From: a virus
IMG/VR virus record: IMGVR_UViG_3300044648_000159
Span: 1 to 58,566 of that record
Direction: 5' to 3' (one strand)
DNA length: 58,566 nt
Shown here: positions 8,323 to 15,648 of the stretch, piece after piece
Layout: every line of letters begins with the position of its first letter
Position numbering within the stretch: the first letter of the stretch is position 1
Translations under genes and position numbers: made by a program
Notes under the pieces: model-generated
Database searches by the model: none
What the model saw: the letters and a program-made list of their open reading frames with translations, nothing else
Told to the model about the DNA's origin: nothing

Positions 8323-8679
8323 GTGTACAAAAGAAAACATCCCGAACGATTCGATGCTTGGTGGCGACCACTCACCCGTCAGGGTGACCCGTCGCACCGA
8401 TACGACCTCGTTGGTGAGGCGTTCGACGCTGGCTACGAGGCCGGCAAGAGCGCCGCCCTGCTGACGCTCGGTCGAAAGCTTATCGAGCAGTATGAGCCCA
8501 CTCCGGAAACGCCAGTGACTCGCTGCTCGTGCAAAGACTTTCCCGGCGCTGACGAGTTCTGCACGGCTACTGCTCACAAAGCGCCGAAAACGCCGCCTGA
8601 GCATGTATGCGGCTTGCAAGGCTTTGGAGCGCCAGGTGACATTTGCCCGGCATGTTCGACAGCGAACCGGAGAGTGTGA
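8323..8679 (+). CDS. Hypothetical early protein with Cys pairs
   Basis: A 118-aa protein starting at GTG 8323, six bases after a GGGAGA ribosome site; GTG 8317 would overlap the previous stop. It contains CSCKDF and ends with CPACSTAN. No family recognised. Confidence 0.6.
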   Translation: MYKRKHPERFDAWWRPLTRQGDPSHRYDLVGEAFDAGYEAGKSAALLTLGRKLIEQYEPTPETPVTRCSCKDFPGADEFCTATAHKAPKTPPEHVCGLQGFGAPGDICPACSTANRRV

Positions 8680-8936
8680 TGCCGCTATTGCCTGGAACGC
8701 GCTGGGACTACGTTCATAACGAGGACCCAAAGTGTCCTCACTGCGATCATTGGTGCGATATCAGCAAGAATGAGTGGTGGCATCTCTTCGATAACGACTG
8801 CAATGACCACGACGTGACGTGCCCGAGCTGCGAGAAGGAATTCACCGTGCACGTGCATTGCAAGTTCACGTTCAGCACTGATGACCAGCCCGAGCCTGAA
8901 GACTCAGCCGCGAGAACCGGAGCAGACCATGCGTAG
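8679..8936 (+). CDS. Zinc-ribbon-like small protein
   Basis: An 85-aa protein with CPHCDHWC and CPSCEKEF about 30 residues apart, the spacing of a zinc ribbon. The acidic tail is disordered. The start ATG overlaps the previous stop (TGATG). Probably a nucleic-acid or protein-binding adaptor. Confidence 0.65.
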   Translation: MPLLPGTRWDYVHNEDPKCPHCDHWCDISKNEWWHLFDNDCNDHDVTCPSCEKEFTVHVHCKFTFSTDDQPEPEDSAARTGADHA

Positions 8937-9123
8937 CGCATACGACGACTGGAAGCTTGCGACTCCGCCTGAGCACGAAGGCGCGAACGAGGTCGAGTGT
9001 CCGGACTGTAAAGGATTCGGAATGATCTGCGTCGGGACGAGCGGCCAGGACTGCGACGGCAATGCTCCAATTCTTGAGCAGTGTGAAACGTGCGACAGCA
9101 GTGGAACAGTTCTGCGTCGATGA
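8929..9123 (+). CDS. DnaJ-type zinc knuckle protein
   Basis: A 64-aa protein with two DnaJ-like repeats, CPDCKGFG and CETCDSSG. Its start lies inside the end of the previous gene. A similar CxxCxGxG protein is encoded at 33598-33801. Role unknown; it directly precedes the methyltransferase. Confidence 0.65.
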   Translation: MRSAYDDWKLATPPEHEGANEVECPDCKGFGMICVGTSGQDCDGNAPILEQCETCDSSGTVLRR

Positions 9124-9130
9124 GTGAGGC

Positions 9131-9658
9131 ATGAATGAGTTGGCTCTTTTCGCAGGCGCTGGTGGAGGCATTCTCGGAGGCGTCCTCCTTGGATGGCGAA
9201 CTGTCTGCGCAGTTGAACGTGATGCCTACTGCGCATCCGTTCTGGCGCAACGACAAAATGATGGACTCCTCCCGCCTTTCCCGATTTGGTCTGACGTTAC
9301 GTCTTTTGACGGCCGACCGTGGCGAGGCATTGTTGACGTCGTATCGGGCGGCTTTCCTTGCCAAGACATCAGCGTCGCAGGATCAGGAGACGGACTCAGC
9401 GGCGCCCGCAGCGGACTCTGGCGAGAGATGGCGCGGATCATTCGCGAGGTTCGACCGCACTACGTCTTCGTGGAGAACTCCCCAATGCTCGTTTCTCGAG
9501 GACTCGGACGAGTTCTTGGAGACTTGGCCGAGATGGGGTGCGATGCGGAATGGGGAGTGTTATCTGCGGCCGACGTTGGGGCCTACCACTTGCGAGAGAG
9601 GATCTGGATTCTTGCCGACGCCCGTCGCGGTGGACACGGGCAGCTATTTCAACCGTAG
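9131..9658 (+). CDS. DNA cytosine-5 methyltransferase, catalytic half
   Basis: A 175-aa protein with m5C methyltransferase motifs: I FAGAGGG (7-13, AdoMet binding), IV GFPCQDIS with catalytic Cys77, VI ENS (115-117) and VIII RERIW (155-159). It stops soon after motif VIII, without the usual target-recognition domain and motifs IX-X. Those may come from the overlapping frame 9135-10055, whose C terminus resembles motif IX. Probably protects phage DNA from host restriction or alters regulation. The start lies only four bases from that of the overlapping frame. Confidence 0.88.
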   Translation: MNELALFAGAGGGILGGVLLGWRTVCAVERDAYCASVLAQRQNDGLLPPFPIWSDVTSFDGRPWRGIVDVVSGGFPCQDISVAGSGDGLSGARSGLWREMARIIREVRPHYVFVENSPMLVSRGLGRVLGDLAEMGCDAEWGVLSAADVGAYHLRERIWILADARRGGHGQLFQP

Positions 9659-10055
9659 CGCAAGCGCAGGAGCTGCGAAGCGCCCGACACTTGGAGCAAT
9701 GGCGAAGTACGACCTATGGCCAACACCAACAGCAACGCTCGGAACGAACGGCGGACGAGTGACCCCAAGCAAAGCCAGGGAGGGCGGGACACTTATCGAA
9801 GCACTGAGTGCACGAATGTTTCCCACACCGACAGCGACAAACACCAAGGCGCATCACATGAGAGGCGCGGACAAGGGGAAGGATCGCGAGCCTCGCTCGT
9901 ACGGTGCCCATGGCCAGTTGAACCCAACGTGGGTCGAGTGGCTGATGGGGTGGCCTTTAGGGTGGACCGGATTACAGCCCTTGGAAATGGACAAGTTTCG
10001 CGAGTGGCAGCGACAGCATTCAGGCTGCTGCGAGCCAGACTCATCGCATAGTTGA
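9135..10055 (+). CDS. Overprinted partner of the methyltransferase
   Basis: A 306-aa frame shifted +1 relative to the methyltransferase. It overlaps all but four bases of it and then extends about 400 bases beyond its stop. From memory, related proteins are common in phages (SWLFSQALVEAF start; SRLSRFGLTLR, SGERWRGSFARFD, repeated PTPTAT). The C terminus has LNPTWVEWLMGWPLGW (about 262-277), resembling motif IX of C5-methyltransferases. This recalls M.EcoHK31I, where a second subunit carrying motif IX is read from an alternative frame of the first gene. Whether the overlapped part is translated needs testing. Confidence 0.7.
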   Translation: MSWLFSQALVEAFSEASSLDGELSAQLNVMPTAHPFWRNDKMMDSSRLSRFGLTLRLLTADRGEALLTSYRAAFLAKTSASQDQETDSAAPAADSGERWRGSFARFDRTTSSWRTPQCSFLEDSDEFLETWPRWGAMRNGECYLRPTLGPTTCERGSGFLPTPVAVDTGSYFNRSASAGAAKRPTLGAMAKYDLWPTPTATLGTNGGRVTPSKAREGGTLIEALSARMFPTPTATNTKAHHMRGADKGKDREPRSYGAHGQLNPTWVEWLMGWPLGWTGLQPLEMDKFREWQRQHSGCCEPDSSHS

Positions 10056-10073
10056 TTCCTTGAGTAAGTAAAC

Positions 10074-10892
10074 ATGGCAGAACTAAGCAAAATCGAATGG
10101 ACAGATCACACGTTCAATCCATGGATTGGATGCACCAAGGTCAGTGTCGGGCCGAAAGGCGCCTGCGTGAATTGCTACGCCGAGGTCGCGACTCCTACGC
10201 GTGCGATGCATATCGGCTGGGGTCCTGGGAAGCCTCGCCACCGCACGAGTGCGTCAACGTGGGACATGCCACTGCGATACGAACGCAACGCCGAGGCATT
10301 CCTTGCCGCGCACGGCCGAAGGCAGCGCGTGTTCTGCGCTTCGCTCGCCGACGTGTTCGACAACGAGGTCGATCCGCAGTGGCGCACGGATCTGTTCCGA
10401 TTGATCCAGCAGACGCCGCACCTGGATTGGTTGCTGCTCACGAAACGCATCGGCAACGCCCGGCAAATGCTCAACGACACGATGGCCGCTCTGCATCACA
10501 GCAGCTGGGACGAATGGCCGTGGGCTCACGTTTGGCTCGGATCGACGATAGTCACCCAGGACGAGTTCGATCGCGACGTTGAGAAGCTGATAGAGACGCC
10601 GGCACGCGTGCGATTCCTTTCGTGTGAGCCATTGATGGAATCAATCGAGTTCCCTCTGCCGTGCCGTGGCTCGCTATTCTGGAGCAGCGTGCACTGGATC
10701 ATCGTAGGCGGCGAGAGCGGCAGGAACCCGCGACCGATGGCGCAGCGGTGGGCTGAACGCATCCAAGAGCAGTGTGCCAAGGCCGGCTGCGCGTTCTTCA
10801 TGAAGCAGGGATCGGACGCGAACTGGCCGGCCTACAAAGATTTCAGCCGCTTCGCTCCGCATCTGCAGGTGCGCGAGTGGCCTTCTCACTAA
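10074..10892 (+). CDS. Phage Gp37/Gp68 family protein (DUF5131)
   Basis: A 272-aa protein opening with IEWTDHTFNPWIGCTKVS and a nearby CVNCYAE, then VFCASLADVFDNEVD, LLLTKR and IVGGESGRNPRPM. These are the hallmarks of the Gp37/DUF5131 family, common in temperate phages, with radical-SAM-like Cys spacing but unknown biochemical role. It commonly sits near DNA modification genes, as here, directly after the methyltransferase pair. Confidence 0.88.
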   Translation: MAELSKIEWTDHTFNPWIGCTKVSVGPKGACVNCYAEVATPTRAMHIGWGPGKPRHRTSASTWDMPLRYERNAEAFLAAHGRRQRVFCASLADVFDNEVDPQWRTDLFRLIQQTPHLDWLLLTKRIGNARQMLNDTMAALHHSSWDEWPWAHVWLGSTIVTQDEFDRDVEKLIETPARVRFLSCEPLMESIEFPLPCRGSLFWSSVHWIIVGGESGRNPRPMAQRWAERIQEQCAKAGCAFFMKQGSDANWPAYKDFSRFAPHLQVREWPSH

Positions 10893-10903
10893 TGGAGACT
10901 TGA

Positions 10904-11239
10904 GTGGGCTACGCAACCGAAGAACAGGCCACAGCGATCATCAAGGCGCTCGATGCGGATAAGGCTAAGCGCATCGACGAGATGCCTGACATAGACGCCG
11001 CGCTCCGTGTGTTTGCGCGCGCGTACCGCAGGCTGATAGAGCTTGGGTTTAGAGAAATCATCTACCACCCAAAGGATGGCAGCACGTTCGAGGTAATCGA
11101 GCCAGGAAGTACCGGAATCTTTCCTTGTGAATTCTGGGAGTCTCCAACGCGCGGCAGCTTCTGGATTCAGCAGGACGGCGGCACTCCTTCGCATCCAGTG
11201 CTATGGCGCCCATCGCAGGGCAAGGAAGTGAAGCCGTGA
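10904..11239 (+). CDS. Hypothetical early protein
   Basis: A 111-aa protein starting at GTG 10904, with an N-terminal helical part and a C-terminal beta-rich part (EIIYHPKDGSTFEVIEPGS). Overlaps the next gene (GTGA). From memory similar small proteins occur in other phage early regions; no function known. Confidence 0.7.
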   Translation: MGYATEEQATAIIKALDADKAKRIDEMPDIDAALRVFARAYRRLIELGFREIIYHPKDGSTFEVIEPGSTGIFPCEFWESPTRGSFWIQQDGGTPSHPVLWRPSQGKEVKP

Positions 11240-11337
11240 CCGACTTTCAAGTGACGATGATCGTTTTAGGCGTGGTGGCGATCTTTGCATACCTGCCCGA
11301 CATCATCCGCGCGTGGCGCCACAAAGACTCGGACTGA
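11236..11337 (+). CDS. 33-aa membrane miniprotein
   Basis: A short frame in a GTGA overlap, encoding one hydrophobic helix (VTMIVLGVVAIFAYLPDII) and a basic tail. Coupled to the upstream gene. Function unknown. Confidence 0.55.
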   Translation: MTDFQVTMIVLGVVAIFAYLPDIIRAWRHKDSD

Positions 11338-11352
11338 GTGACGGAGAAGACT

Positions 11353-11577
11353 ATGTCAACTGGTGATCCACCGATGATGAGCATTCCCAATACTGCCGGC
11401 ACTAGTCAGTGCCCGTACTGCCATCAATGGTTCATGGGCGGCCACTACTGCGGAGTTCTCCAAGGTCAGGGGAACGGCACGTGGACCCCGTCGCCTATGA
11501 CGGCCGACGAGTTCAGGAATATCCTGCGGGAAGAACTCGAATGGCATCGCAGTGAGATGGCGAAAGACCAGAGATGA
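11353..11577 (+). CDS. Small protein with zinc knuckle
   Basis: A 74-aa protein. ATG 11353 is chosen because GGAGA lies at the right distance; GTG 11338 is possible. CPYCHQWF and a downstream HYC suggest one zinc site; the C terminus is a charged helix. Confidence 0.6.
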   Translation: MSTGDPPMMSIPNTAGTSQCPYCHQWFMGGHYCGVLQGQGNGTWTPSPMTADEFRNILREELEWHRSEMAKDQR

Positions 11578-11596
11578 ATTGCGAGCCTGAGCAGTC

Positions 11597-11854
11597 ATGA
11601 AGCGCAAACGCAAGCAGAAACGAAAGCAGTTCGAGCACCAGAAGGGCCTGTGCTGCTGGTGTGTCGAGCCGATGATCTGGGGTAATGGATGTCACAACCA
11701 GAAGCTGTCCCCGACATGGGAGCACCTCGTTCCCAGGTCAATGGGCGGCCCGAACGCTTTGACCAACCTCGTACTGGCGCATCGAGCCTGTAACAGTGAC
11801 CGCGGGTTGCGCACTTGGCCGTCCGAGTTCCGGCCCTACTCAACAGCGACCTAG
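11597..11854 (+). CDS. Small HNH endonuclease-like protein
   Basis: An 85-aa protein with a very basic N terminus, CCWC, WEHLVPRS, then NLVLAHRACNSDRG. This is the HNH beta-beta-alpha-metal signature (H in EHLVP, N in the NLVLA helix, then a Cys-containing knuckle). It is a second HNH gene, distinct from the one near the terminase at 45432. Nuclease activity inferred. Confidence 0.75.
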   Translation: MKRKRKQKRKQFEHQKGLCCWCVEPMIWGNGCHNQKLSPTWEHLVPRSMGGPNALTNLVLAHRACNSDRGLRTWPSEFRPYSTAT

Positions 11855-11866
11855 GCTTGTGAGCAC

Positions 11867-12187
11867 ATGAACACCTACGACTTACGCGAGGCCGCAAGCA
11901 TCGCCAAGGTGCATTTCCAAACCTTGCGGCAAATGGCGGCCAGCAAAAAGCCGGATAGACCGCCAGGCGCTAAGATCGGCCGCGCCTGGGTATTCCCCTG
12001 TCATTTGTTTGACCGATGGATTGAAGAACAATGCCTCTCTACAAAAGACCCGGGTCCGATATCTGGTGGTGCCGCGGGTCAGTCGCTCGCAAACCGTATC
12101 GCAAAACGACGGGAACAGTTGATCGAGAAGAAGCGGAAGAGTTTGAAGAGCGCGAGCGTCAACGACTCTGGAGACTGCACAAGCTAG
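11867..12187 (+). CDS. xis: Excisionase-like winged-helix protein
   Basis: A 106-aa protein whose first 57 residues form an HTH_17/AlpA-type domain (YDLREAASIAKVHFQTLRQM ... KIGRAWVFPCHLFDRWIEEQ), as in excisionases. It overlaps the integrase start by 157 bases in another frame, so the C-terminal half may be a by-product of the overlap. Its place directly before the integrase supports a role as recombination directionality factor. Confidence 0.75.
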   Translation: MNTYDLREAASIAKVHFQTLRQMAASKKPDRPPGAKIGRAWVFPCHLFDRWIEEQCLSTKDPGPISGGAAGQSLANRIAKRREQLIEKKRKSLKSASVNDSGDCTS

Positions 12188-13071
12188 GGGATAAATCGTT
12201 CGTCTTGTGGCGAGACGTTGCTGAGCGCTGGATGAAGACGACGACGAAGCGCTCCCGTGACGTCGACACAATGATCCTCAAATGGCTGGAACCGTATATC
12301 GGTGACGAGCCGATCAAGGCTATCGATCGCGACGCGCTTGATGAGCTACGCCAGGCTGCGCTCGGGGAAGGCTGGGCAGAATCTTCCGTTGACCGCTATA
12401 TGTGCCTCGTGCGTTCCATCCTGAAAGCCTGTGTTGATGATTGGGGATTGTTGGACAAAATGCCCAAGGTGCCCATGTTCAACCCCGAGAAGACCGAACC
12501 GCGGTGGCTGACGAAGGACGAGTGGAAGCGGCTCCATGCCGAGCTCCCCGAGCACTTGCAGTTTGCCGCGCACTTTGCGGTGCTGACTGGTCTGCGCATG
12601 CGCGCCATGCTGGGGCTGACCTGGAATCGCGTCGACCTCAGTGCGTCCCGCCTGTGGGTGCCCGGCCGGCAGCAGAAGGGTAAGCGGACGCTGGGCATCC
12701 CGATCTCTGCCGAGGCGATGCGCGTGCTAAAGAAGCTGCGCAAGCTCAATCCCGAAGGGGATCACGTTTTCCAATGGCAGGGGCAGCCGATCAACGACGT
12801 CAACGGCAAGTCGTACCAGGAGGCGCTACGGCGCGCGGGAATCGAGGGAGCGAACTGGCACACCCTGCGCCACACGTTCGCTTCGTGGGCCGTCCAGGCG
12901 GGCGTGACGCTGCAAGAATTGATGGACCTTGGGGGCTGGCGGGACATCCGATCGGTGCTGGTTTACGCCCACCTTGCGCCCGACCACCTTGCTCAGGCAG
13001 CATCAAAGATCAGTACAAAAAAGGCACAGTCACGGAAAGCGGCAAAACACCAAGAGAGCGAAAATGCTTAA
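12031..13071 (+). CDS. int: Tyrosine recombinase 2, phage integrase
   Basis: A 346-aa integrase with an N-terminal arm-binding region (1-50), a core-binding domain (about 55-145) and a catalytic domain: Arg189 (GLRM), Lys in QQKGK (216/218), H277-x-x-R280, Trp303 in the position often held by His, and Tyr312. It is followed 16 bases later by the 3' part of a tRNA gene, the classical int-attP arrangement, so it is the likely integrase for lysogeny. It is the last gene of the PL operon. Confidence 0.93.
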   Translation: MPLYKRPGSDIWWCRGSVARKPYRKTTGTVDREEAEEFEERERQRLWRLHKLGDKSFVLWRDVAERWMKTTTKRSRDVDTMILKWLEPYIGDEPIKAIDRDALDELRQAALGEGWAESSVDRYMCLVRSILKACVDDWGLLDKMPKVPMFNPEKTEPRWLTKDEWKRLHAELPEHLQFAAHFAVLTGLRMRAMLGLTWNRVDLSASRLWVPGRQQKGKRTLGIPISAEAMRVLKKLRKLNPEGDHVFQWQGQPINDVNGKSYQEALRRAGIEGANWHTLRHTFASWAVQAGVTLQELMDLGGWRDIRSVLVYAHLAPDHLAQAASKISTKKAQSRKAAKHQESENA

Positions 13072-13086
13072 ATTACTGGAGAGAAG

Positions 13087-13135
13087 TGGTGGACCCGAGG
13101 AGGATCGAACTCCTGACCTCCTCATTGCGAACGAG
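13087..13135 (-). other. attP: attP core: 3' portion of tRNA-Ala(CGC)
   Basis: On the minus strand this reads as the anticodon arm, variable loop, T arm, acceptor 3' strand and CCA of a tRNA. The anticodon loop is TTCGCAA (anticodon CGC), the T loop TTCGATC, and the acceptor 3' strand CGGGTCC-A-CCA has U at position 70, fitting the G3-U70 identity pair of tRNA-Ala. No D arm or 5' acceptor strand is found upstream, so this is not a complete tRNA. Integration here would rebuild the host gene. Confidence 0.85.
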
Positions 13136-13332
13136 GCCACAGTTAGCAATATCAACGAGTTAGACTGCTTCTGCGGAGCAATAAATCGCGGGAAAACGGG
13201 GGGTGAATGTACAAATAGAGCACAGCGAAATTGTCACCCCTTCCCCGTAGTCCGTTCATTTGCTGCAAACCACATGCGGCCGCCAGCCTATAGTCGGCCC
13301 GCGGGGGAAACAATTACAAACAGGGGGCCAGG

Positions 13333-13524
13333 ATGAGCACTCCAGGCGAATGGGTCGCGTACACGCTGACGGCGGTATCGATATCAACGGTCGTCGCGGC
13401 TGTGGTCTATGCATGGGCCCGCGATCCTGACAAGGACCAGTATTGCAGCCGCTGCCAGGACGTCACGCCGTGGCATCCTAAGAGGGGATGCACTGTGTGC
13501 CACAGCACGGATTCGATTTTGTGA
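13333..13524 (+). CDS. Small membrane protein with two CxxC pairs
   Basis: A 63-aa protein with one membrane span (about 8-27) and CSRCQD / CTVCHS pairs after it. The 197 bp between attP and this start hold no gene; a promoter is likely there but none is convincing. Start of a second rightward cluster after the integrase. Confidence 0.65.
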   Translation: MSTPGEWVAYTLTAVSISTVVAAVVYAWARDPDKDQYCSRCQDVTPWHPKRGCTVCHSTDSIL

Positions 13525-13558
13525 GTATCGGACGATTAAAATTCAAAAGAGGTGTCGA

Positions 13559-13825
13559 ATGAATAACTATGTATTCGGGTTCTTCTTGGCTGTCATTTCC
13601 GCATCTACGGCGCTTGCTGAGGACTTGGGGCCGTCCCGCGCTGACTGCGTGGCGTTCATCTACAAGTACCAAGACTGCATGGAAAACCCCAGGTGCTTTC
13701 TTACGCAAGAGTACTTGGACAAAAGGCATGCATGCGACTCCGCTTACGACCTGGTAGACGAGGCACTGCGCGCCATCGATATCGCCGAAGAGAAGTACGG
13801 GAAAAAGCCAGATCGTCTGATCTGA
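13559..13825 (+). CDS. Secreted small Cys-containing protein
   Basis: An 88-aa protein with a clear Sec signal peptide (MNNYVFGFFLAVISASTALA, cleavage after ALA). The mature part has four Cys (DCVAF, DCMENPRC, HAC) suitable for two disulphides, so it acts in the periplasm. Good AGAGG ribosome site. It might be a lysogenic conversion or exclusion factor; function unknown. Confidence 0.7.
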   Translation: MNNYVFGFFLAVISASTALAEDLGPSRADCVAFIYKYQDCMENPRCFLTQEYLDKRHACDSAYDLVDEALRAIDIAEEKYGKKPDRLI

Positions 13826-13837
13826 ACGGAGCTGACG

Positions 13838-14164
13838 ATGCTTGAGCAATACACTCAGCCAGCCATGGCCGATCTGGTGAGCAAGAAGGAAGGCATCATC
13901 AAGGAAGTGCTCGACGCGTGCATCCCTGGCTGGACGATGGAAAGCATCCCGACTCGTTGCAGGTGGGTTCGCTATGCCGGCAGTCCTGTTGAAACCCTGC
14001 AGGTCGACGGCGAGGATGTGCTTGAGGTGCATCCGCTCCAGGTCTCACAGGCCGAGCGGGACGGCGAGCAGTTCGTGATGCGCGTCAGCCAATCGTATCG
14101 AAAGCTCGGCAGAGCAGTTCGTCAGGAGGGGGCCGCTCCCAACACACAATCTGAACAGAGATAA
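13838..14164 (+). CDS. Hypothetical protein
   Basis: A 108-aa soluble protein with helical N terminus and beta-rich middle. Twelve bases after the secreted protein. No family recognised. Confidence 0.65.
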   Translation: MLEQYTQPAMADLVSKKEGIIKEVLDACIPGWTMESIPTRCRWVRYAGSPVETLQVDGEDVLEVHPLQVSQAERDGEQFVMRVSQSYRKLGRAVRQEGAAPNTQSEQR

Positions 14165-14218
14165 GACGCAACGCACCGCCGATCAAAGGGTAGGCAAATA
14201 CCACAATAAGGGCTTTAC

Positions 14219-14500
14219 ATGGGGAGCAGCTGGGGTGAAGAAAAGCGGGAACCTTATTGGAAGTTGTTGCTCCACCTAGTTGGCCATCTCATCGGAACCG
14301 CGCTGATTTTCGTGACGTTTTTCACAATAGCGTGGTCTCTTTCAGCTCTGGTTGGCTATTTGCACGGGATACACGCACTCCCGGATGCAATTTTTCGATT
14401 AGTCTCCAGAATTGAGGTGGTTATTGTGTATGCTGATGCCGCGCTCTGCGGGACTGTGCTACTTGCATGCACATGGCGCTTTATCCGGGGGTTATTATGA
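14219..14500 (+). CDS. Two-span membrane protein
   Basis: A 93-aa protein with hydrophobic segments at about 17-47 and 64-86. Its stop overlaps the start of the next membrane protein (ATGA). Possibly an exclusion or signalling protein; no family recognised. Confidence 0.65.
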   Translation: MGSSWGEEKREPYWKLLLHLVGHLIGTALIFVTFFTIAWSLSALVGYLHGIHALPDAIFRLVSRIEVVIVYADAALCGTVLLACTWRFIRGLL

Positions 14501-14679
14501 ACGTCGTAAAGCCGATCGCCGAGGGCATCAAAGAGAGCTTCATGCTCGCCGCAAGTATCGTGGTGGCTGTCGTCACGGTAGTCTCTTCGTTCGCGCATCA
14601 CTCGGTGACCTTCAAGGGAGCCAACCGATGCGCATCACGGGACAGCGCTTCCATCGAGCCACGGACGAAGAACGCGTAA
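14497..14679 (+). CDS. Small membrane protein
   Basis: A 60-aa protein with a hydrophobic helix (about 14-33), coupled to the preceding membrane gene. The last 20 residues have an unusual composition and overlap an alternative 34-codon frame (14628-14732). Confidence 0.55.
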   Translation: MNVVKPIAEGIKESFMLAASIVVAVVTVVSSFAHHSVTFKGANRCASRDSASIEPRTKNA

Positions 14680-14691
14680 GCCATCGCCGGC

Positions 14692-14847
14692 ATGCCCTGC
14701 CCTATCTGCCGCGGCGAGCGCTGGGTTTGTGATGCCCACCAGCTCACACGGTGGGGCGAGTGCTGCGGTGAGCCGGGCGTCCCCTGCCGCTGTAATCCGG
14801 CCTCCGCATATGCCGCCCGGGTTCCGGGAGATATGCTCGACCAATGA
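14692..14847 (+). CDS. Cys-rich miniprotein
   Basis: A 51-aa protein starting MPCPICRGERWVCDAH, with GECCGEPGVPCRCNPA further on: a two-site zinc-knuckle pattern seen in many small phage proteins. Ends in an ATGA overlap with the next gene. No obvious ribosome site. Confidence 0.65.
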   Translation: MPCPICRGERWVCDAHQLTRWGECCGEPGVPCRCNPASAYAARVPGDMLDQ

Positions 14848-15020
14848 CGAAGTGCATCCAGAAGCAACTGAAGTTCCATACTCTCGCGCGTGAGGCAGCG
14901 CTACGGGGACTGAAGGCCGCTGACGAGGGCAAGCGCAAGGAAGCCATCGCCGCTCAAGTCGAAGCCGAACGCTACGTGCGCATGTACCGGAAATACGGCG
15001 GGACTCGACCGATCACCTAG
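14844..15020 (+). CDS. Small basic helical protein
   Basis: A 58-aa helical protein rich in Lys, Arg and Ala. Coupled by ATGA to the previous gene; its TAG overlaps the end of the convergent gene 15017-15301. Function unknown. Confidence 0.6.
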   Translation: MTKCIQKQLKFHTLAREAALRGLKAADEGKRKEAIAAQVEAERYVRMYRKYGGTRPIT

Positions 15021-15301
15021 TCTTCCTCCCACACCGGGAATCCACGCTCTCTCAACATCTGGTCAGTCGTCGTCGAGTTGAGCCAGAGCGTCATTACGGT
15101 TTTCTTCGTGCTCCCGCATTCACCGCAGGGCAGGCGCTCAAGCAGGTCACCGACCTGTGTCTCCGCGGGATAGTCGGCCGCGATGCGCGTGAGGTTCACC
15201 CGCTCTTTGAATCCGCACGCCTGGCAGTAGTAGCAGTACGCGAGCTGGCCCGCCGCCTCGCTCAGCGTAAGCGCTGCGCCGCTACCGGGGAAGTAGCTCA
15301 T
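15017..15301 (-). CDS. Zinc-ribbon protein paired with XRE regulator
   Basis: A 94-aa protein with CYYCQACG and CGECGS separated by about 35 residues, a zinc-ribbon arrangement. It overlaps the stop of the XRE regulator by four bases and is cotranscribed with it against the surrounding genes. A toxin-antitoxin-like or regulator-cofactor pair is possible but not shown. Confidence 0.7.
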   Translation of the reverse strand: MSYFPGSGAALTLSEAAGQLAYCYYCQACGFKERVNLTRIAADYPAETQVGDLLERLPCGECGSTKKTVMTLWLNSTTTDQMLRERGFPVWEED

Positions 15302-15528
15302 TTTAACAGCTTGCCGAAGGTCTTTCGCGGATCCAATCCTAGTGCCTCGGCGTACTCGATGAACTCCAGCACGTCGAGCATGACCGTGCCAGTCTCAATC
15401 TGCGACACGAATAGTCGATTACGTTTGAGCCTCTTGCAGAGCTGTGCCTGAGTAAGACCAGCCGCAAGGCGTGCTTCTCTCAAAGTCGTTCTCAGCTTGT
15501 TGTGGCGCTGGCTGTAGCGGTGCTTCAA
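15298..15528 (-). CDS. XRE-family transcriptional regulator
   Basis: A 76-aa protein that is almost entirely an XRE helix-turn-helix domain (LRTTLREARLAAGLTQAQLC, QIETGT, LDVLEFIEYAEALGL). It is divergent from the sigma-like gene 15649-16029, and a 9-bp inverted repeat lies between them. It probably binds that site and represses one or both directions. Confidence 0.85.
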   Translation of the reverse strand: MKHRYSQRHNKLRTTLREARLAAGLTQAQLCKRLKRNRLFVSQIETGTVMLDVLEFIEYAEALGLDPRKTFGKLLK

Positions 15529-15577
15529 TCCGTTGCGGTCCTGGCAAAAGACCGCTCGCTATTAACCATCAGATACG

Positions 15578-15600
15578 TGATTCTCATAATCTGAGAATCA
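15578..15600. promoter_or_regulatory. Operator-like palindrome between divergent regulators
   Basis: TGATTCTCA-TAATC-TGAGAATCA: a perfect 9-bp inverted repeat with 5-bp spacer, halfway between the XRE start (15528) and the sigma-like gene start (15649). A TAATCT at 15587-15592 could be the -10 of a rightward promoter. Likely target of the XRE protein. Confidence 0.65.
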
Positions 15601-15648
15601 TTCACCTGTGGCACACTACCCCGTACGAGCTACGGAGAAAGCAGCCTT

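Noticed and set aside
13087-13160. Complete tRNA gene
   Set aside because: Only the 3' part from the anticodon stem on is present; no D arm or 5' acceptor strand upstream. It is an att core.
14628-14732. 34-aa frame with a GGGAG ribosome site
   Set aside because: Lies across the end of one gene and start of a Cys-rich gene with better protein features; Arg/His-rich product without structure.
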